Shown: positions 39,273 to 48,446 of the stretch, piece by piece | How the letters are laid out: each line of letters begins with the position of its first letter | Numbering within the stretch: position 1 is the stretch's first letter | NCBI GenBank assembly: GCA_934183185.1 | Contig: CAKPSO010000001.1 | Span: 1-64,000, forward strand | Length of the DNA: 64,000 nucleotides | Direction of reading: 5' to 3' | DNA from: an uncultured Bacilli bacterium | GTDB lineage: Bacteria > Bacillota_I > Bacilli_A > RF39 > UBA660 | Notes under the pieces: generated by a model | Databases searched by the model: none | Told to the model about the DNA's origin: nothing | The model's input: the letters and a program-made list of their open reading frames with translations, nothing else | Position numbers and translations under genes: made by a program

Positions 39273-39983
39273 TCATTTTCTATTATTAATTTCATCTTCC
39301 ACAATCTTATCATCTATATCAGTAGAAGATAAATTAAGAACACCATCTTTAAATTCAGAACCAGACATATCAATCTGTTTATTATTACTTTTATCATCAC
39401 TATCCTCAGTATTACTATCTTTTTTCTTAACGAGACCGAATAATTTTAAAATATCAGATCCTATTATACATACACATGGAAGCACAATAGCTACAAGCCA
39501 ACCAAGTTTACTAGACAAAAATGTCTTTACATAACCAATCATTGGAATCCTTAATAGTACCTTACCAAGAACTTCACTCTGACGAATTAGTGCCCTATCC
39601 TCACTATCATTATTATCCCCTTTTGTACGATAAGCTCGCTCACCATCATCAGTTTCTAAAATACCAACAACACGGTGAGTTATTGGAGTACCATGAGTAT
39701 CAATCTCCTTCGATATAAATGTTATAATATCATATAACTTAATTTTATTACCTGGCACTCTCATAGTCAAAACTGCATCATACACATTAATATTAGGAAC
39801 CATACTTGGACTAACAATAACATATGCTCCAAATAGCGGTGATCTCTGTTCATTATTTTTCTTTCCAATATATTGATCAACAGCATAAGCTAAAAATAAT
39901 AACACAATAATACCTAGTATCACAAAAAGAGAATATAGAAAGACTGAAGATAAAAATCGAAAAAATTTCTTCCAACCATTCAT
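39273..39983 (-). CDS. signal peptidase I of the ER/SipW type
   Basis: Membrane serine peptidase (S26B type). The product of about 236 residues has a membrane helix (about residues 10-33), the catalytic Ser in VSPSMVPNINVYDAV, then ITHRVVG supplying His where bacterial-type enzymes have Lys, KGDNNDSEDRALIR with the conserved Asp, and a second membrane helix at about residues 175-190 followed by an acidic tail. In Bacillus, SipW processes TasA and TapA. No such substrate is recognisable here; the adjacent unknown membrane proteins are the natural candidates for partners. Start at 39983 by position of the basic MNGWKKFFR. Confidence 0.85.
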   Translation of the reverse strand: MNGWKKFFRFLSSVFLYSLFVILGIIVLLFLAYAVDQYIGKKNNEQRSPLFGAYVIVSPSMVPNINVYDAVLTMRVPGNKIKLYDIITFISKEIDTHGTPITHRVVGILETDDGERAYRTKGDNNDSEDRALIRQSEVLGKVLLRIPMIGYVKTFLSSKLGWLVAIVLPCVCIIGSDILKLFGLVKKKDSNTEDSDDKSNNKQIDMSGSEFKDGVLNLSSTDIDDKIVEDEINNRK

Positions 39984-40050
39984 AATCTCACCCAACCTAT
40001 ATTACCTATCATAAAATATATAATAACATAAAAACAGGAATAAAGACAGC

Positions 40051-40081
40051 AAAAAAGTATAAGAACTGTCAACTTATACTT
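40051..40081 (-). terminator. Rho-independent terminator after the 3D-domain gene
   Basis: A 9-bp stem AAGTATAAG/CTTATACTT with a nine-base loop and TTTTTT on the minus strand. Confidence 0.8.
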
Positions 40082-40084
40082 AAT

Positions 40085-40672
40085 TTACCATCCCCAACGT
40101 ATAACTTCATATTGAACATTACGCTGTCTACCCACAATATTCATATTATCAGATTCAGTAACTAAAAAATCCATTATATTTCCTTTAATTGCTCCACCTC
40201 TATCTAACACAATACCAATAATTGCTTCATTAGAAAAGGTAACATTAGTAATTTGAACTATCGTACCACAAGGTATAGCAGGATCAGCAGCTAAAATACG
40301 TACAGTTCCATATTCAGAATCTTCGTAATAGATATTATTATTACGCACATCCTGACGAGGAGGGCAACTAACTTTACCAGAACAACCAACACAATTAGCC
40401 TTATATGCTGTCATTTGTCCAGTAAATGAAATGGGCATATCTGGACCATATTGTTTTGCTTCAGACATATTATTAACCATTTTAACAGTCAATTTTTTTT
40501 CATGATTATCATATTTATTAACAATATTCATAGCCTCTATTGACCTAACACCATTAATATTAGCAATAGTATTACTTTTCTTGGTATTACCAGAAAGCAC
40601 AATACATAAAAAGCAGAAAACAAAAACAAGAAATAACGATTTAGAAAGCATAACTTTATAAAACTTTTTCAT
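40085..40672 (-). CDS. secreted 3D-domain (RpfB/YabE/YocH-like) protein
   Basis: Probable cell-wall active protein. The 195-residue product has a signal peptide (MKKFYKVMLSKS then a hydrophobic run ending near residue 28) and a C-terminal 3D domain: TGQMTAYKANC, ADPAIPCGTIVQI and LDRGGAIKGNIMDFLV. The family usually reads DTGGAIKG, so one Asp-Thr position is Asp-Arg here, while other core residues are kept. 3D domains are related to lytic transglycosylase folds. It stands after tatD as yabE does in Bacillus but lacks the G5 and YabE repeats. It has its own promoter and terminator. Confidence 0.85.
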   Translation of the reverse strand: MKKFYKVMLSKSLFLVFVFCFLCIVLSGNTKKSNTIANINGVRSIEAMNIVNKYDNHEKKLTVKMVNNMSEAKQYGPDMPISFTGQMTAYKANCVGCSGKVSCPPRQDVRNNNIYYEDSEYGTVRILAADPAIPCGTIVQITNVTFSNEAIIGIVLDRGGAIKGNIMDFLVTESDNMNIVGRQRNVQYEVIRWGW

Positions 40673-40716
40673 AACTCACCCTGCCCCATTTAAATAACCA
40701 TATCTTATATAACCAC

Positions 40717-40745
40717 ACTATACCATAATTATTATAACAAGTCAA
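40717..40745 (-). promoter_or_regulatory. predicted promoter of the 3D-domain gene, overlapping the tatD end
   Basis: Minus strand TTGACT, 17-base spacer, TATAGT. The -35 uses the last tatD codons (TTTGACTTG). Confidence 0.6.
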
Positions 40746-41487
40746 ATAAACTTAGAGCATTATTAGTAGTAATATTACCAACCTCTTCTATAGAAATATG
40801 CTTAATATCAGCAATTTTATGAGCTATATAAGGAATATTACTAGATTCATTAATCTTCCCCCTATTAGGCTCTGGAGTTAAATAAGGACTATCTGTTTCT
40901 AGAACTATACTTTCAAGGGGTATTTCTTCAATTACCTTATATAACTTACTATTTTTAAAGGTTACAACACCACCAATACCTAATAAAAAGCCAATATCAA
41001 TGAACTTTTTAGCCATTTCTAAACTTCCACTAAAGCAATGAATAACGCCATGAACCTTATATTTACTAAGTATTTCATAAGTTTCATTAATAGAATCACG
41101 ACTATGAATAACTACCGGAACATTTAGTTTTTCAGCAATTTCTAATTGCTTGCAGAATACTTCTCTCTGTTTTTGCTTATTATCCTTATCCCAATAATAA
41201 TCAAGTCCAATTTCACCTATGGCTACTATCTTAGAATTATTTTTTACCATTTCTTCTAATGTTTCGTAATCTTTTTCCACAATTTTGTTACTAACTTCTG
41301 GATGATAACCAATACAAGCATATAAATTCTTATATTTACCCACAAATTTAGTGGATAACATAATATCATCCTTCTCACAAAAAGAAGCAATTAACACTTT
41401 AACATCTGCATTATCAGCGTTTTTAACATACAAATCTGGCCGCACTCCAAAATCATCACCTATATGCATATGAGTATCTATAAACAT
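40732..41487 (-). CDS. tatD: TatD family metal-dependent deoxyribonuclease
   Basis: TIM-barrel metallohydrolase with 3'-5' exonuclease activity in studied members. The product of about 251 residues shows the metal-binding motifs FIDTHMHIGD (residues 2-11), IGEIGLDYYW, VIHSRDS, GVIHCFSGS and LETDSPYLTPEP. The start at 41487 has GGAGG seven bases upstream. It follows metG as in Bacillus (metS-yabD) after a terminator. Confidence 0.93.
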   Translation of the reverse strand: MFIDTHMHIGDDFGVRPDLYVKNADNADVKVLIASFCEKDDIMLSTKFVGKYKNLYACIGYHPEVSNKIVEKDYETLEEMVKNNSKIVAIGEIGLDYYWDKDNKQKQREVFCKQLEIAEKLNVPVVIHSRDSINETYEILSKYKVHGVIHCFSGSLEMAKKFIDIGFLLGIGGVVTFKNSKLYKVIEEIPLESIVLETDSPYLTPEPNRGKINESSNIPYIAHKIADIKHISIEEVGNITTNNALSLFDLL

Positions 41488-41513
41488 AGTAAAACCTCCA
41501 AACATAATTATAC

Positions 41514-41543
41514 CATAAAAAAGTAGTCAACAAGTAACTACTT
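41514..41543 (-). terminator. Rho-independent terminator after metG
   Basis: AAGTAGT/ACTACTT stem with a nine-base loop and TTTTTTAT on the minus strand. Confidence 0.75.
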
Positions 41544-41569
41544 AAAACAATAATACTTTAAATCAAATA

Positions 41570-43111
41570 TTATTTTTTACCTAATTCTTCTAGTTTTTTA
41601 TCTTTATCAATTCTCATAAATAAAGCTTCTGGATTAACAACTTCATAAGAATTATCACTTAAGTAAGTTAATTCACTTCTAGAATTATTAATCTGAGTTT
41701 TTATCTTTTCACTAGTATCAGGTAAATATGGACTTAGGAAAATACCACATACACGAATAGATTCAAGAAGATTATATAAAACTGTTTCCAATCTATCTTT
41801 TTTAGTATCATCTTTTGCAAGAGCCCAAGGCATAGTCTCATCAATGTATTTATTAGTTCTTCTAAGAACATCAAAAATCTCATCAAGAGCTGCACCTATT
41901 TCTAGATTATTCATTTTCTTTTCTACTTTTTCTTCCAAATTATTTACCATTAAAATAAGTTCTTTATCAAAATCTTCTGTAACATTTTTATTAGAAACTG
42001 TACCATTAAAATATTTATTAGCCATTGAAATAGTACGATTAACTAAATTTCCTAAAATATTAGCCAAATCACTATTAATTCTCTCAATTAAAAGTTCATA
42101 AGTCAAAGTACCATCATTAGCGTATGGTATTTCATGAAGAACATAATATCTTATAGCATCTACTCCAAATTCTTTTACTAAATCATCAGCATAGATAACA
42201 TTGCCTTTAGATTTACTCATTTTTCCTTCACCAACAAGTAACCAAGGGTGACCAAATACTTGCTTTGGTAGTGGTAAATCAAGGCTCATTAAAAAGCATG
42301 GCCAGTAAATAGTATGAAAACGAATAATATCTTTACCTATTAAATGCAAATCAGCTGGCCATAATTTATTAAACTCATCACTACTACCATCTGGATCATA
42401 CCCAATATTAGTAATATAATTAGTTAAGGCATCAAGCCATACATAAACAACATGTTTAGGATCAAAGTCAACTGGTATGCCCCAATTAAATGAAGTACGA
42501 GAAACACACAAATCCTGAAGACCAGGTTTTATAAAATTATTTATCATTTCATTTTTCCTAGACTCTGGTTTTATAAAATCTGGATGTGATTCAATATATT
42601 CAACCAATTTATCTTGATATTTAGAAAGTTTAAAGAAATAAGCCTCTTCACTCTTAGGTTGTACCTCACGTCCACAATCAGGACATTTACCATCAACTAA
42701 TTGACTTTCCGTAAAAAATGATTCACAAGGAGTACAATATAATCCTTCATATTTGCCTAAATATATATCTCCTTTATCGTACATTTTTTTAAATATTTTT
42801 TGAACAATTTTTTCATGATGTTCATCAGTAGTCCTAACAAATCTATCATAACTTGTATTCATAATGTCCCAAATATTTTTAATTTCTGAAGCAACACTAT
42901 CAACAAATTCTTTAGGCGTAACACCTTTTTCTTCTGCCTTTAATTGAATCTTTTCACCATGTTCATCAGTACCTGTTTGAAAGTAAACATCAAATCCTTT
43001 CAATCTTTTATAACGTGCAATACTATCTGCTAAAACAATCTCATAAGTATTACCAATATGAGGTTTCCCTGATGTATAAGCAATAGCTGTTGAAATATAA
43101 TATTTTTCCAT
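41570..43111 (-). CDS. metG: methionyl-tRNA synthetase
   Basis: Charges initiator and elongator tRNA-Met. The product of about 513 residues has the HIGH-type motif KPHIGN, a zinc knuckle CTPCESFF...CPDC (about residues 127-147), and KMSKS in GKMSKSKGNVI. The C-terminal tRNA-binding domain present in Bacillus MetS (about 650 residues) is missing, so this is a short form. Start at 43111 (MEKYYIST) is set by AGGAGA. It is ten bases after dut and both lie under a Met-type T-box leader. Confidence 0.95.
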   Translation of the reverse strand: MEKYYISTAIAYTSGKPHIGNTYEIVLADSIARYKRLKGFDVYFQTGTDEHGEKIQLKAEEKGVTPKEFVDSVASEIKNIWDIMNTSYDRFVRTTDEHHEKIVQKIFKKMYDKGDIYLGKYEGLYCTPCESFFTESQLVDGKCPDCGREVQPKSEEAYFFKLSKYQDKLVEYIESHPDFIKPESRKNEMINNFIKPGLQDLCVSRTSFNWGIPVDFDPKHVVYVWLDALTNYITNIGYDPDGSSDEFNKLWPADLHLIGKDIIRFHTIYWPCFLMSLDLPLPKQVFGHPWLLVGEGKMSKSKGNVIYADDLVKEFGVDAIRYYVLHEIPYANDGTLTYELLIERINSDLANILGNLVNRTISMANKYFNGTVSNKNVTEDFDKELILMVNNLEEKVEKKMNNLEIGAALDEIFDVLRRTNKYIDETMPWALAKDDTKKDRLETVLYNLLESIRVCGIFLSPYLPDTSEKIKTQINNSRSELTYLSDNSYEVVNPEALFMRIDKDKKLEELGKK

Positions 43112-43121
43112 AATATCTCTC

Positions 43122-43601
43122 CTATCTACCTGTAGAACCAATACCGCTAGTTCTAACATTATCTATATTTTCTTCATTATCAACCGTTAAGAACTTTGTA
43201 AAAACACCCTGACAAATCTTATCTCCCTTTTTTACAACATAATCTTCAGAACCATGATTTTGTAACTTTAACCATGCATGTCCCTCATTATCTAGATTAT
43301 TATAATAATCAGATTCAAATACACCAACCTGATTACACATTCGAACATTATACTTAAATCCCTGACTACTTCTAACTAAAAGAAACATAACCTCATCAGT
43401 ATTCATACATATCTTAATACCAGTTGGAATTTTCTTTATTTCACCAGGTTTCAAAGTAAAATCAAATAAAGATTCAAAGTCATAACCTGCACTATGTTTA
43501 GTATTTCTCTTAGGGATATTATATGATTCATATAACTCTTTATCATCACCTATATCCTTTTTAAATTGTTCAAAACTAATTTTCTCAAAATATCTTGCCA
43601 T
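43122..43601 (-). CDS. dut: deoxyuridine 5'-triphosphatase (dUTPase family)
   Basis: Trimeric dUTPase-like hydrolase that keeps uracil out of DNA and makes dUMP. The product of about 159 residues has motif 1 (SAGYDFES), motif 2 (LLVRSSQGFK), motif 3 (NQVGVFESDYYNN), motif 4 (VKKGDKICQGVF) and the C-terminal motif 5 (RTSGIGSTGR). In motif 3 the general-base Asp of the usual GVIDxDY is Glu (GVFESDY), which is unusual. The start at 43601 has GGAGG; an earlier in-frame ATG lies in the T-box terminator. First gene after the T-box, with metG following. Confidence 0.85.
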   Translation of the reverse strand: MARYFEKISFEQFKKDIGDDKELYESYNIPKRNTKHSAGYDFESLFDFTLKPGEIKKIPTGIKICMNTDEVMFLLVRSSQGFKYNVRMCNQVGVFESDYYNNLDNEGHAWLKLQNHGSEDYVVKKGDKICQGVFTKFLTVDNEENIDNVRTSGIGSTGR

Positions 43602-43610
43602 ATTACCTCC

Positions 43611-43653
43611 AAAAAAAAGCAACTATTCTAACCACATAAGGACGAATAATCGC
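43611..43653 (-). terminator. T-box intrinsic terminator
   Basis: GCGATTATTC and GAATAGTTGC (43653-43644 with 43628-43619) form a 10-position stem with G-U pairs, followed by eight U directly before the dut ribosome-binding site. Its 5' arm overlaps the T-box sequence, as in a transcriptional T-box switch. Confidence 0.85.
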
Positions 43654-43836
43654 GGTACCACCTTAATTTATAGTATAACACTATACACTCAATCTCTTAA
43701 CGCGAGTAACGAATAAATTATAAACAAATTTATTAGCTCCAGAACCATTTATTATTGTTTCTCTATATCTACTTTCACCTAATTAGACTCTCTTAAATAG
43801 ATTCCCAATAACTCTTTCCTTCAGCGCATTTATGCC
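43611..43836 (-). promoter_or_regulatory. T-box riboswitch, probably methionine-specific
   Basis: The leader has the conserved T-box AAGGTGGTACCGCG and CGTCC, a Stem I region with GAAGGAAAGAG and AGGTGAAAGTAG, and a terminator. In the 3' side of the presumed specifier loop the sequence AATAAATGGTTCTGGAGC offers ATG as specifier codon, which fits metG downstream. Uncharged tRNA-Met would stabilise the antiterminator and turn on dut-metG. Specifier assignment is by eye. Confidence 0.88.
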
Positions 43837-43839
43837 TGA

Positions 43840-43868
43840 ATTATAACATGAATAATTCTATTCTTCAA
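43840..43868 (-). promoter_or_regulatory. promoter of the T-box/dut/metG unit inside the spoVT end
   Basis: Minus strand TTGAAG, 17-base spacer, TATAAT. The -35 is made of the last spoVT codons. Confidence 0.7.
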
Positions 43869-44385
43869 CCATTTTTAAAAAAATTGAACTTAAAAACCTA
43901 CCAAACAAATAATCAGTATCTGAAATACCATCATTACTAAATAAAATTACTAAACCAATAGCATCACTATCAATAATAATAGGACTAATAAAATATGAAC
44001 AATTTTCATTTACATTAGGAATAAATTGAACATCTACTTTACTCTCCTGATTAATATCCATTCGTCCTTCCAACTTAGTAATTAAAAAATTACTAATATT
44101 TTGATTTAAATACCTATCTTTCAAATCTGAACTACATGCAATAACCATATCATCATTAGTAATGAGAACTTTAGCATTTATAAATTTATTAGTTATTACC
44201 ACCAATTTATTAGCAATAGAAATCATATCATCCATTAAAGAAAACTTTTTTAATACAATAGATGACTCATTAGTAAATATTTCTAATGAATCACCATCTC
44301 TAATTTTAAGATTTTTTCTTATCTCTTTAGGAATAACTATTCTACCTAAATCATCAATTCTTCTAACAATACCAGTTGATTTCAT
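43858..44385 (-). CDS. spoVT: stage V sporulation protein T
   Basis: AbrB-like transcription regulator that acts in the forespore after engulfment. The product of about 175 residues has the N-terminal swapped-hairpin DNA-binding domain (MKSTGIVRRIDDLGRIVIPKEIRKNLKIRDGDSLEIF) and a C-terminal GAF-like domain (VLITNDDMVIACSSDL and FISPIIIDSDAIGLVILFS). The start at 44385 has GAGG. The pair mfd-spoVT is as in Bacillus, with one unknown gene in between here. Expression from a sigma-G promoter would be expected, but none was identified. Confidence 0.94.
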   Translation of the reverse strand: MKSTGIVRRIDDLGRIVIPKEIRKNLKIRDGDSLEIFTNESSIVLKKFSLMDDMISIANKLVVITNKFINAKVLITNDDMVIACSSDLKDRYLNQNISNFLITKLEGRMDINQESKVDVQFIPNVNENCSYFISPIIIDSDAIGLVILFSNDGISDTDYLFGRFLSSIFLKMVEE

Positions 44386-44451
44386 ATATTCCTCACTTTC
44401 TACCATTAGTTTTTCTATAGTAGAAAGAATTATACTAAGAAATATATTTTT

Positions 44452-45081
44452 TTATTTTTCTTCAGTCTTAGAACAAATTTCCTGATATCTTAAATATCCT
44501 TCTTTAGCCTTATTAATTAAGTTATTATCTCTAAGTATTAGTTCCATATGAATCTTATTTTCTAACTTGCCATACAAACGATTAAACAAATAATCTTGAA
44601 TTCTTGAAAGCAAAATATCATGTTTATCAAAGTTTTCAAGAGAATCTATCTGCTTCATAAAAACATCATAAGCTTTCTTTTGTACATCAGAAATAGAATA
44701 TTTTTTTAGATCACTTTCTAATACTGTAGTTGTTTTCAAAACAGTATCATAATAATTATTTATGTGAGTTTGATCAAACTCCAGTTCTTCTATAACTTTT
44801 TCTAATTTAACTTTTTTATTATCCAATAATCGTTCAAACTCACAATAACTATCCATTTTTATTTGATTAATAGTATCAGTAATGAATTTTTTACTATCAA
44901 ATAAATTAGCATCTTCATATATAGATATAATATTTTTTATAGCATTATCAAATTCTAAATTAAAAATATTAGTAATGGTTTCTAGCAATGATGTCATGTT
45001 TTTTTCTATATCATAACCAAGTGTAGTAATCAAAATTTGTTTATTTTTTTGTCGAAACATCTCAATGATATCACTATTCAT
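44452..45081 (-). CDS. hypothetical coiled-coil protein between mfd and spoVT
   Basis: Not recognised. The 209-residue product has no signal or membrane segment and looks almost fully helical, with heptad-like charged stretches (NKKVKLEKVIEELEFDQTHI and LSRIQDYLFNRLYGKLENK). It follows mfd by about 60 bases and precedes spoVT by about 65. Cotranscription with spoVT or mfd is possible but no function can be inferred. Confidence 0.65.
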   Translation of the reverse strand: MNSDIIEMFRQKNKQILITTLGYDIEKNMTSLLETITNIFNLEFDNAIKNIISIYEDANLFDSKKFITDTINQIKMDSYCEFERLLDNKKVKLEKVIEELEFDQTHINNYYDTVLKTTTVLESDLKKYSISDVQKKAYDVFMKQIDSLENFDKHDILLSRIQDYLFNRLYGKLENKIHMELILRDNNLINKAKEGYLRYQEICSKTEEK

Positions 45082-45142
45082 TGTATCACCCTTCTTATTA
45101 TTACTAATAATAACAGTTTATACGAAAATAGTCAAATGGAAC

Positions 45143-48100
45143 CTAATCACTGATTTTTATTTGATTTAATAATTCAATTAAATAATATATATAGTGTTTT
45201 TCCAACTTAATTGTATCCAATATGATTATTAGTTGATCATGTAACATTTTAAAGCGAAACATAGGAGTTATTTTAAAAGCATCTACAAATAGCTTTTCGC
45301 CATCAATTTTAGCAGTTATATCCTTACTAAATACTAATTCAACAGAATTCTTATTAGTAATTGTCTTCTCTATTTGTAGTTTTTTAGCTAATTTTTCAAA
45401 CCATTCTTCATACATATAGATAACAATTGTTTCATCTAATTTACCAAATCTATCTTCAAGATCAGCTTTTACTTCATTAAGTTTTTCTAACGAATCAATC
45501 GTATTAATCTGCTGATGAACAGCAATTTTCAAATTATCATCATCAGTATACATATCAGAAATGTGAGTAGATACATTTAATAAAGGTTTTTCATTCATTA
45601 TTTCTTCTTCCTTAACTGGTATTCCCTTTAAATGACTAACTTCATCCTGTAACATTTTTAAGTATAAGTCAATTCCAACAGTATCTATGAATCCTGCCTG
45701 TTCGCTACCTAAAATATCACCCGCACCACGAATAGATAAATCTCTAGTAGCTATTGAGAAACCACTACCAAGTTCAGTAAAATCCTTTATAGCATTTAAT
45801 CTCTTTATAGCTGTATCATTTAACATTTTAGAAGGAGCGTACATAAGATAAGCATAAGCTATTTTATTACTTCTTCCAACACGTCCACGAATCTGATATA
45901 ACTGACTAAGCCCAAAACGATCTGCATCTAAAATTATTAGAGTATTAGCATTAGCTATATCAATACCAGTCTCAATAATAGTAGTACATACTAAAATATC
46001 ATATTCACCATTAATAAAAGCTAACATCCTATCTTCAAGTTCTTCTTTTGGTAATTGACCATGTGCATAAATTATTCTAGCTTCTGGAACTAATTTTTGT
46101 ATCTCATATACTTTTTTTTCAATACTATCAACACGATTATATAAAAGAAATACCTGCCCATGTCTAGAAATTTCCTTATAAATTGCATCTCTAATTATTT
46201 GATCATTTTCCTCAATAACGTACGTTTGAACAGGATATCTATCAACAGGAGGAGTTTCTATCAAAGACAAACTTCTAATGCCAATCATAGACATCTGTAA
46301 TGTTCTAGGAATTGGAGTAGCAGTTAATGTAAGAACATCAACGTTAGCCTTATATTCTTTTATTTTTTCCTTATGTGTTACCCCAAATCTCTGTTCTTCA
46401 TCTATAACTAATAATCCTAAATTTTTTGGTTTAATATCGTTACTAAGTAATCGATGAGTTCCAAATACTAAATCAATAGTACCATCACTCAATCCATCCA
46501 AAATTCTTTTTTTCTCTTTAGCAGAAGTAAAACGATTTAATAAACCAATATTAACAGGAAAATCCTTAAAACGAATTAAAGCATTTTTATACTGTTGATT
46601 AGACAAAATAGTAGTTGGACATAAATACAAAACCTGTTTAGAATCCATAACTGCCTTAAAAATAGCTCTAAAAGCTACTTCAGTCTTACCATAACCAACA
46701 TCTCCACATAATAAACGATCCATTGGTTTTCTAGATTCCATATCATGTTTTATCTGTTCAACAGCTAATAATTGGTCCTTAGTTTCAACATATTCAAAAT
46801 TATCTTCAAATTTTTTCTGTAACTCTGTATCTTTAGAAAAAGCAAATCCCTCCTGCATTTCACGTTCTGCATATATTTTTAAAAGTTTATCAGCAATATC
46901 ATGAATTTTACTTTTAACTCTTGCCTTAATTTTATTCCAGTCAGAACCACCCAATTTATTTACTTTAGGTGTTGCACCCTCATTACCAGAGTATTTACTA
47001 ATTAAATCTATTTTTTCAACTGGTATATACAATTTATCATTGCCAGCATAAATAACTTCAATATAATCCTTCACTAAAGTACCATGATTTAAAGTTTTAA
47101 TACCATTATAAATACCAATACCATTTATAGAATGTACAACATAATCACCAACATTCAATTTAGAAATATCCTTAATCTTAGAAGCATACTTAAATTTAGT
47201 TTTATACTTTTTACGTGATACTTGATAATTAAACAACTCATAACCAGTTAATACAACAATATCTTGATAAATAAAACCTCTATTTTTAGACTTTAAAATA
47301 ATATTAACACTACCACGTCTTAAATCATCTTCATCAGTAATAACAAAGCTAGAGGTTAACTCTTTAGTAAAATTCTTAACTTGAATTTCCTTCAAATAGA
47401 TGATAACTAAGTTATTAAGATATAATTGTTTATCAATAAAAACATTAATGGCATCAATATTCTCATGAAATGGAGCTATTTCTTTCACATCAAGTGAATA
47501 AACATGAATTTCTTTATCATTTATTAGATTATCAACAGTAAGATAGTAATTTAATTTACCTGGATTTAATTCATCAATAGAGAACATATAATTACCATCA
47601 AAATCCACATCACTCTGTGAATGATATTCAACTACTTCAGTAAAAATATTTTTATATGTAACCTCAAGTTGAGATGGATCTTTATAAAAAGTAATACAAT
47701 TACCTAGATACTCTAAAAGTGATTGAACACTATCATAAATACTTAAATATTTTTGTTTTCTTACAGGTACATCTACATCTTTTGATAAAATAAACTCACT
47801 ATATGGATAAATAATTACTGAAGACATATTTTTCGTTGATTTTTGAGTATCCTCATCAAAAATTCTGATTGACTCTATATTGTCACCAAAAAACTCAAAA
47901 CGTACAGGGTGATCCTGTCCTAAAATAAATACATCAACTATAAAACCACGTACAGCATACTCCCCAGTTTTAGTAACAACAGATTCCCTATTATATCCAA
48001 TATTATCTAAATATCTAATAAACTCTTCCTGAGCAAAATCTTGATTACAATTTATAGTTTTTATATTATTTTTATAGGTACCAACAGTAGGTAAAAATCT

Positions 48101-48436
48101 TAAATACCCCATCAAATTAGTAATAACTATTCCCTTTTTATTACTAATAATAGAATTTATAGTTTCTAAGCGATTAACCATTAAATCAGGACTTGTAGCT
48201 AAAGCCTCGCTAGTTAAAAAATCATCCATAGGAAATAAGTATACTTTATCCTGATAATTAAGTAAATTATCATATAATTGATTAGCCTCAAACAAACTTG
48301 GAGTAACAATTAAAATATACTCATCATTATCTAAAAAGACAGAATTAACATAACGACAAAAAACTTCATCTGTAAGATTAGATAAAGCTATATTACTAAT
48401 ATTTTTAGTGGGAATATTTCCTTTAAATATATCCAC
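45143..48436 (-). CDS. mfd: transcription-repair coupling factor Mfd
   Basis: Removes stalled RNA polymerase and recruits UvrA. The 1097-residue product has the UvrB-like N-terminal region (LVNRLETINSIISNKKGIVI), the CarD-like polymerase-interaction domain (VGDYVVHSINGIGIYNGIK, about residues 440-460), and the RecG-type translocase with Walker A CGDVGYGKTEVA, DEEQRFG and the TRG region (GRVGRSNKIAYAYLM), ending in the D7 domain. GTG start with GGGGTGA. It is 10 bases after pth; the sigma-G inhibitor gene fin of Bacillus is missing from between them. Confidence 0.97.
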   Translation of the reverse strand: MDIFKGNIPTKNISNIALSNLTDEVFCRYVNSVFLDNDEYILIVTPSLFEANQLYDNLLNYQDKVYLFPMDDFLTSEALATSPDLMVNRLETINSIISNKKGIVITNLMGYLRFLPTVGTYKNNIKTINCNQDFAQEEFIRYLDNIGYNRESVVTKTGEYAVRGFIVDVFILGQDHPVRFEFFGDNIESIRIFDEDTQKSTKNMSSVIIYPYSEFILSKDVDVPVRKQKYLSIYDSVQSLLEYLGNCITFYKDPSQLEVTYKNIFTEVVEYHSQSDVDFDGNYMFSIDELNPGKLNYYLTVDNLINDKEIHVYSLDVKEIAPFHENIDAINVFIDKQLYLNNLVIIYLKEIQVKNFTKELTSSFVITDEDDLRRGSVNIILKSKNRGFIYQDIVVLTGYELFNYQVSRKKYKTKFKYASKIKDISKLNVGDYVVHSINGIGIYNGIKTLNHGTLVKDYIEVIYAGNDKLYIPVEKIDLISKYSGNEGATPKVNKLGGSDWNKIKARVKSKIHDIADKLLKIYAEREMQEGFAFSKDTELQKKFEDNFEYVETKDQLLAVEQIKHDMESRKPMDRLLCGDVGYGKTEVAFRAIFKAVMDSKQVLYLCPTTILSNQQYKNALIRFKDFPVNIGLLNRFTSAKEKKRILDGLSDGTIDLVFGTHRLLSNDIKPKNLGLLVIDEEQRFGVTHKEKIKEYKANVDVLTLTATPIPRTLQMSMIGIRSLSLIETPPVDRYPVQTYVIEENDQIIRDAIYKEISRHGQVFLLYNRVDSIEKKVYEIQKLVPEARIIYAHGQLPKEELEDRMLAFINGEYDILVCTTIIETGIDIANANTLIILDADRFGLSQLYQIRGRVGRSNKIAYAYLMYAPSKMLNDTAIKRLNAIKDFTELGSGFSIATRDLSIRGAGDILGSEQAGFIDTVGIDLYLKMLQDEVSHLKGIPVKEEEIMNEKPLLNVSTHISDMYTDDDNLKIAVHQQINTIDSLEKLNEVKADLEDRFGKLDETIVIYMYEEWFEKLAKKLQIEKTITNKNSVELVFSKDITAKIDGEKLFVDAFKITPMFRFKMLHDQLIIILDTIKLEKHYIYYLIELLNQIKISD

Positions 48437-48446
48437 AATATCACCC

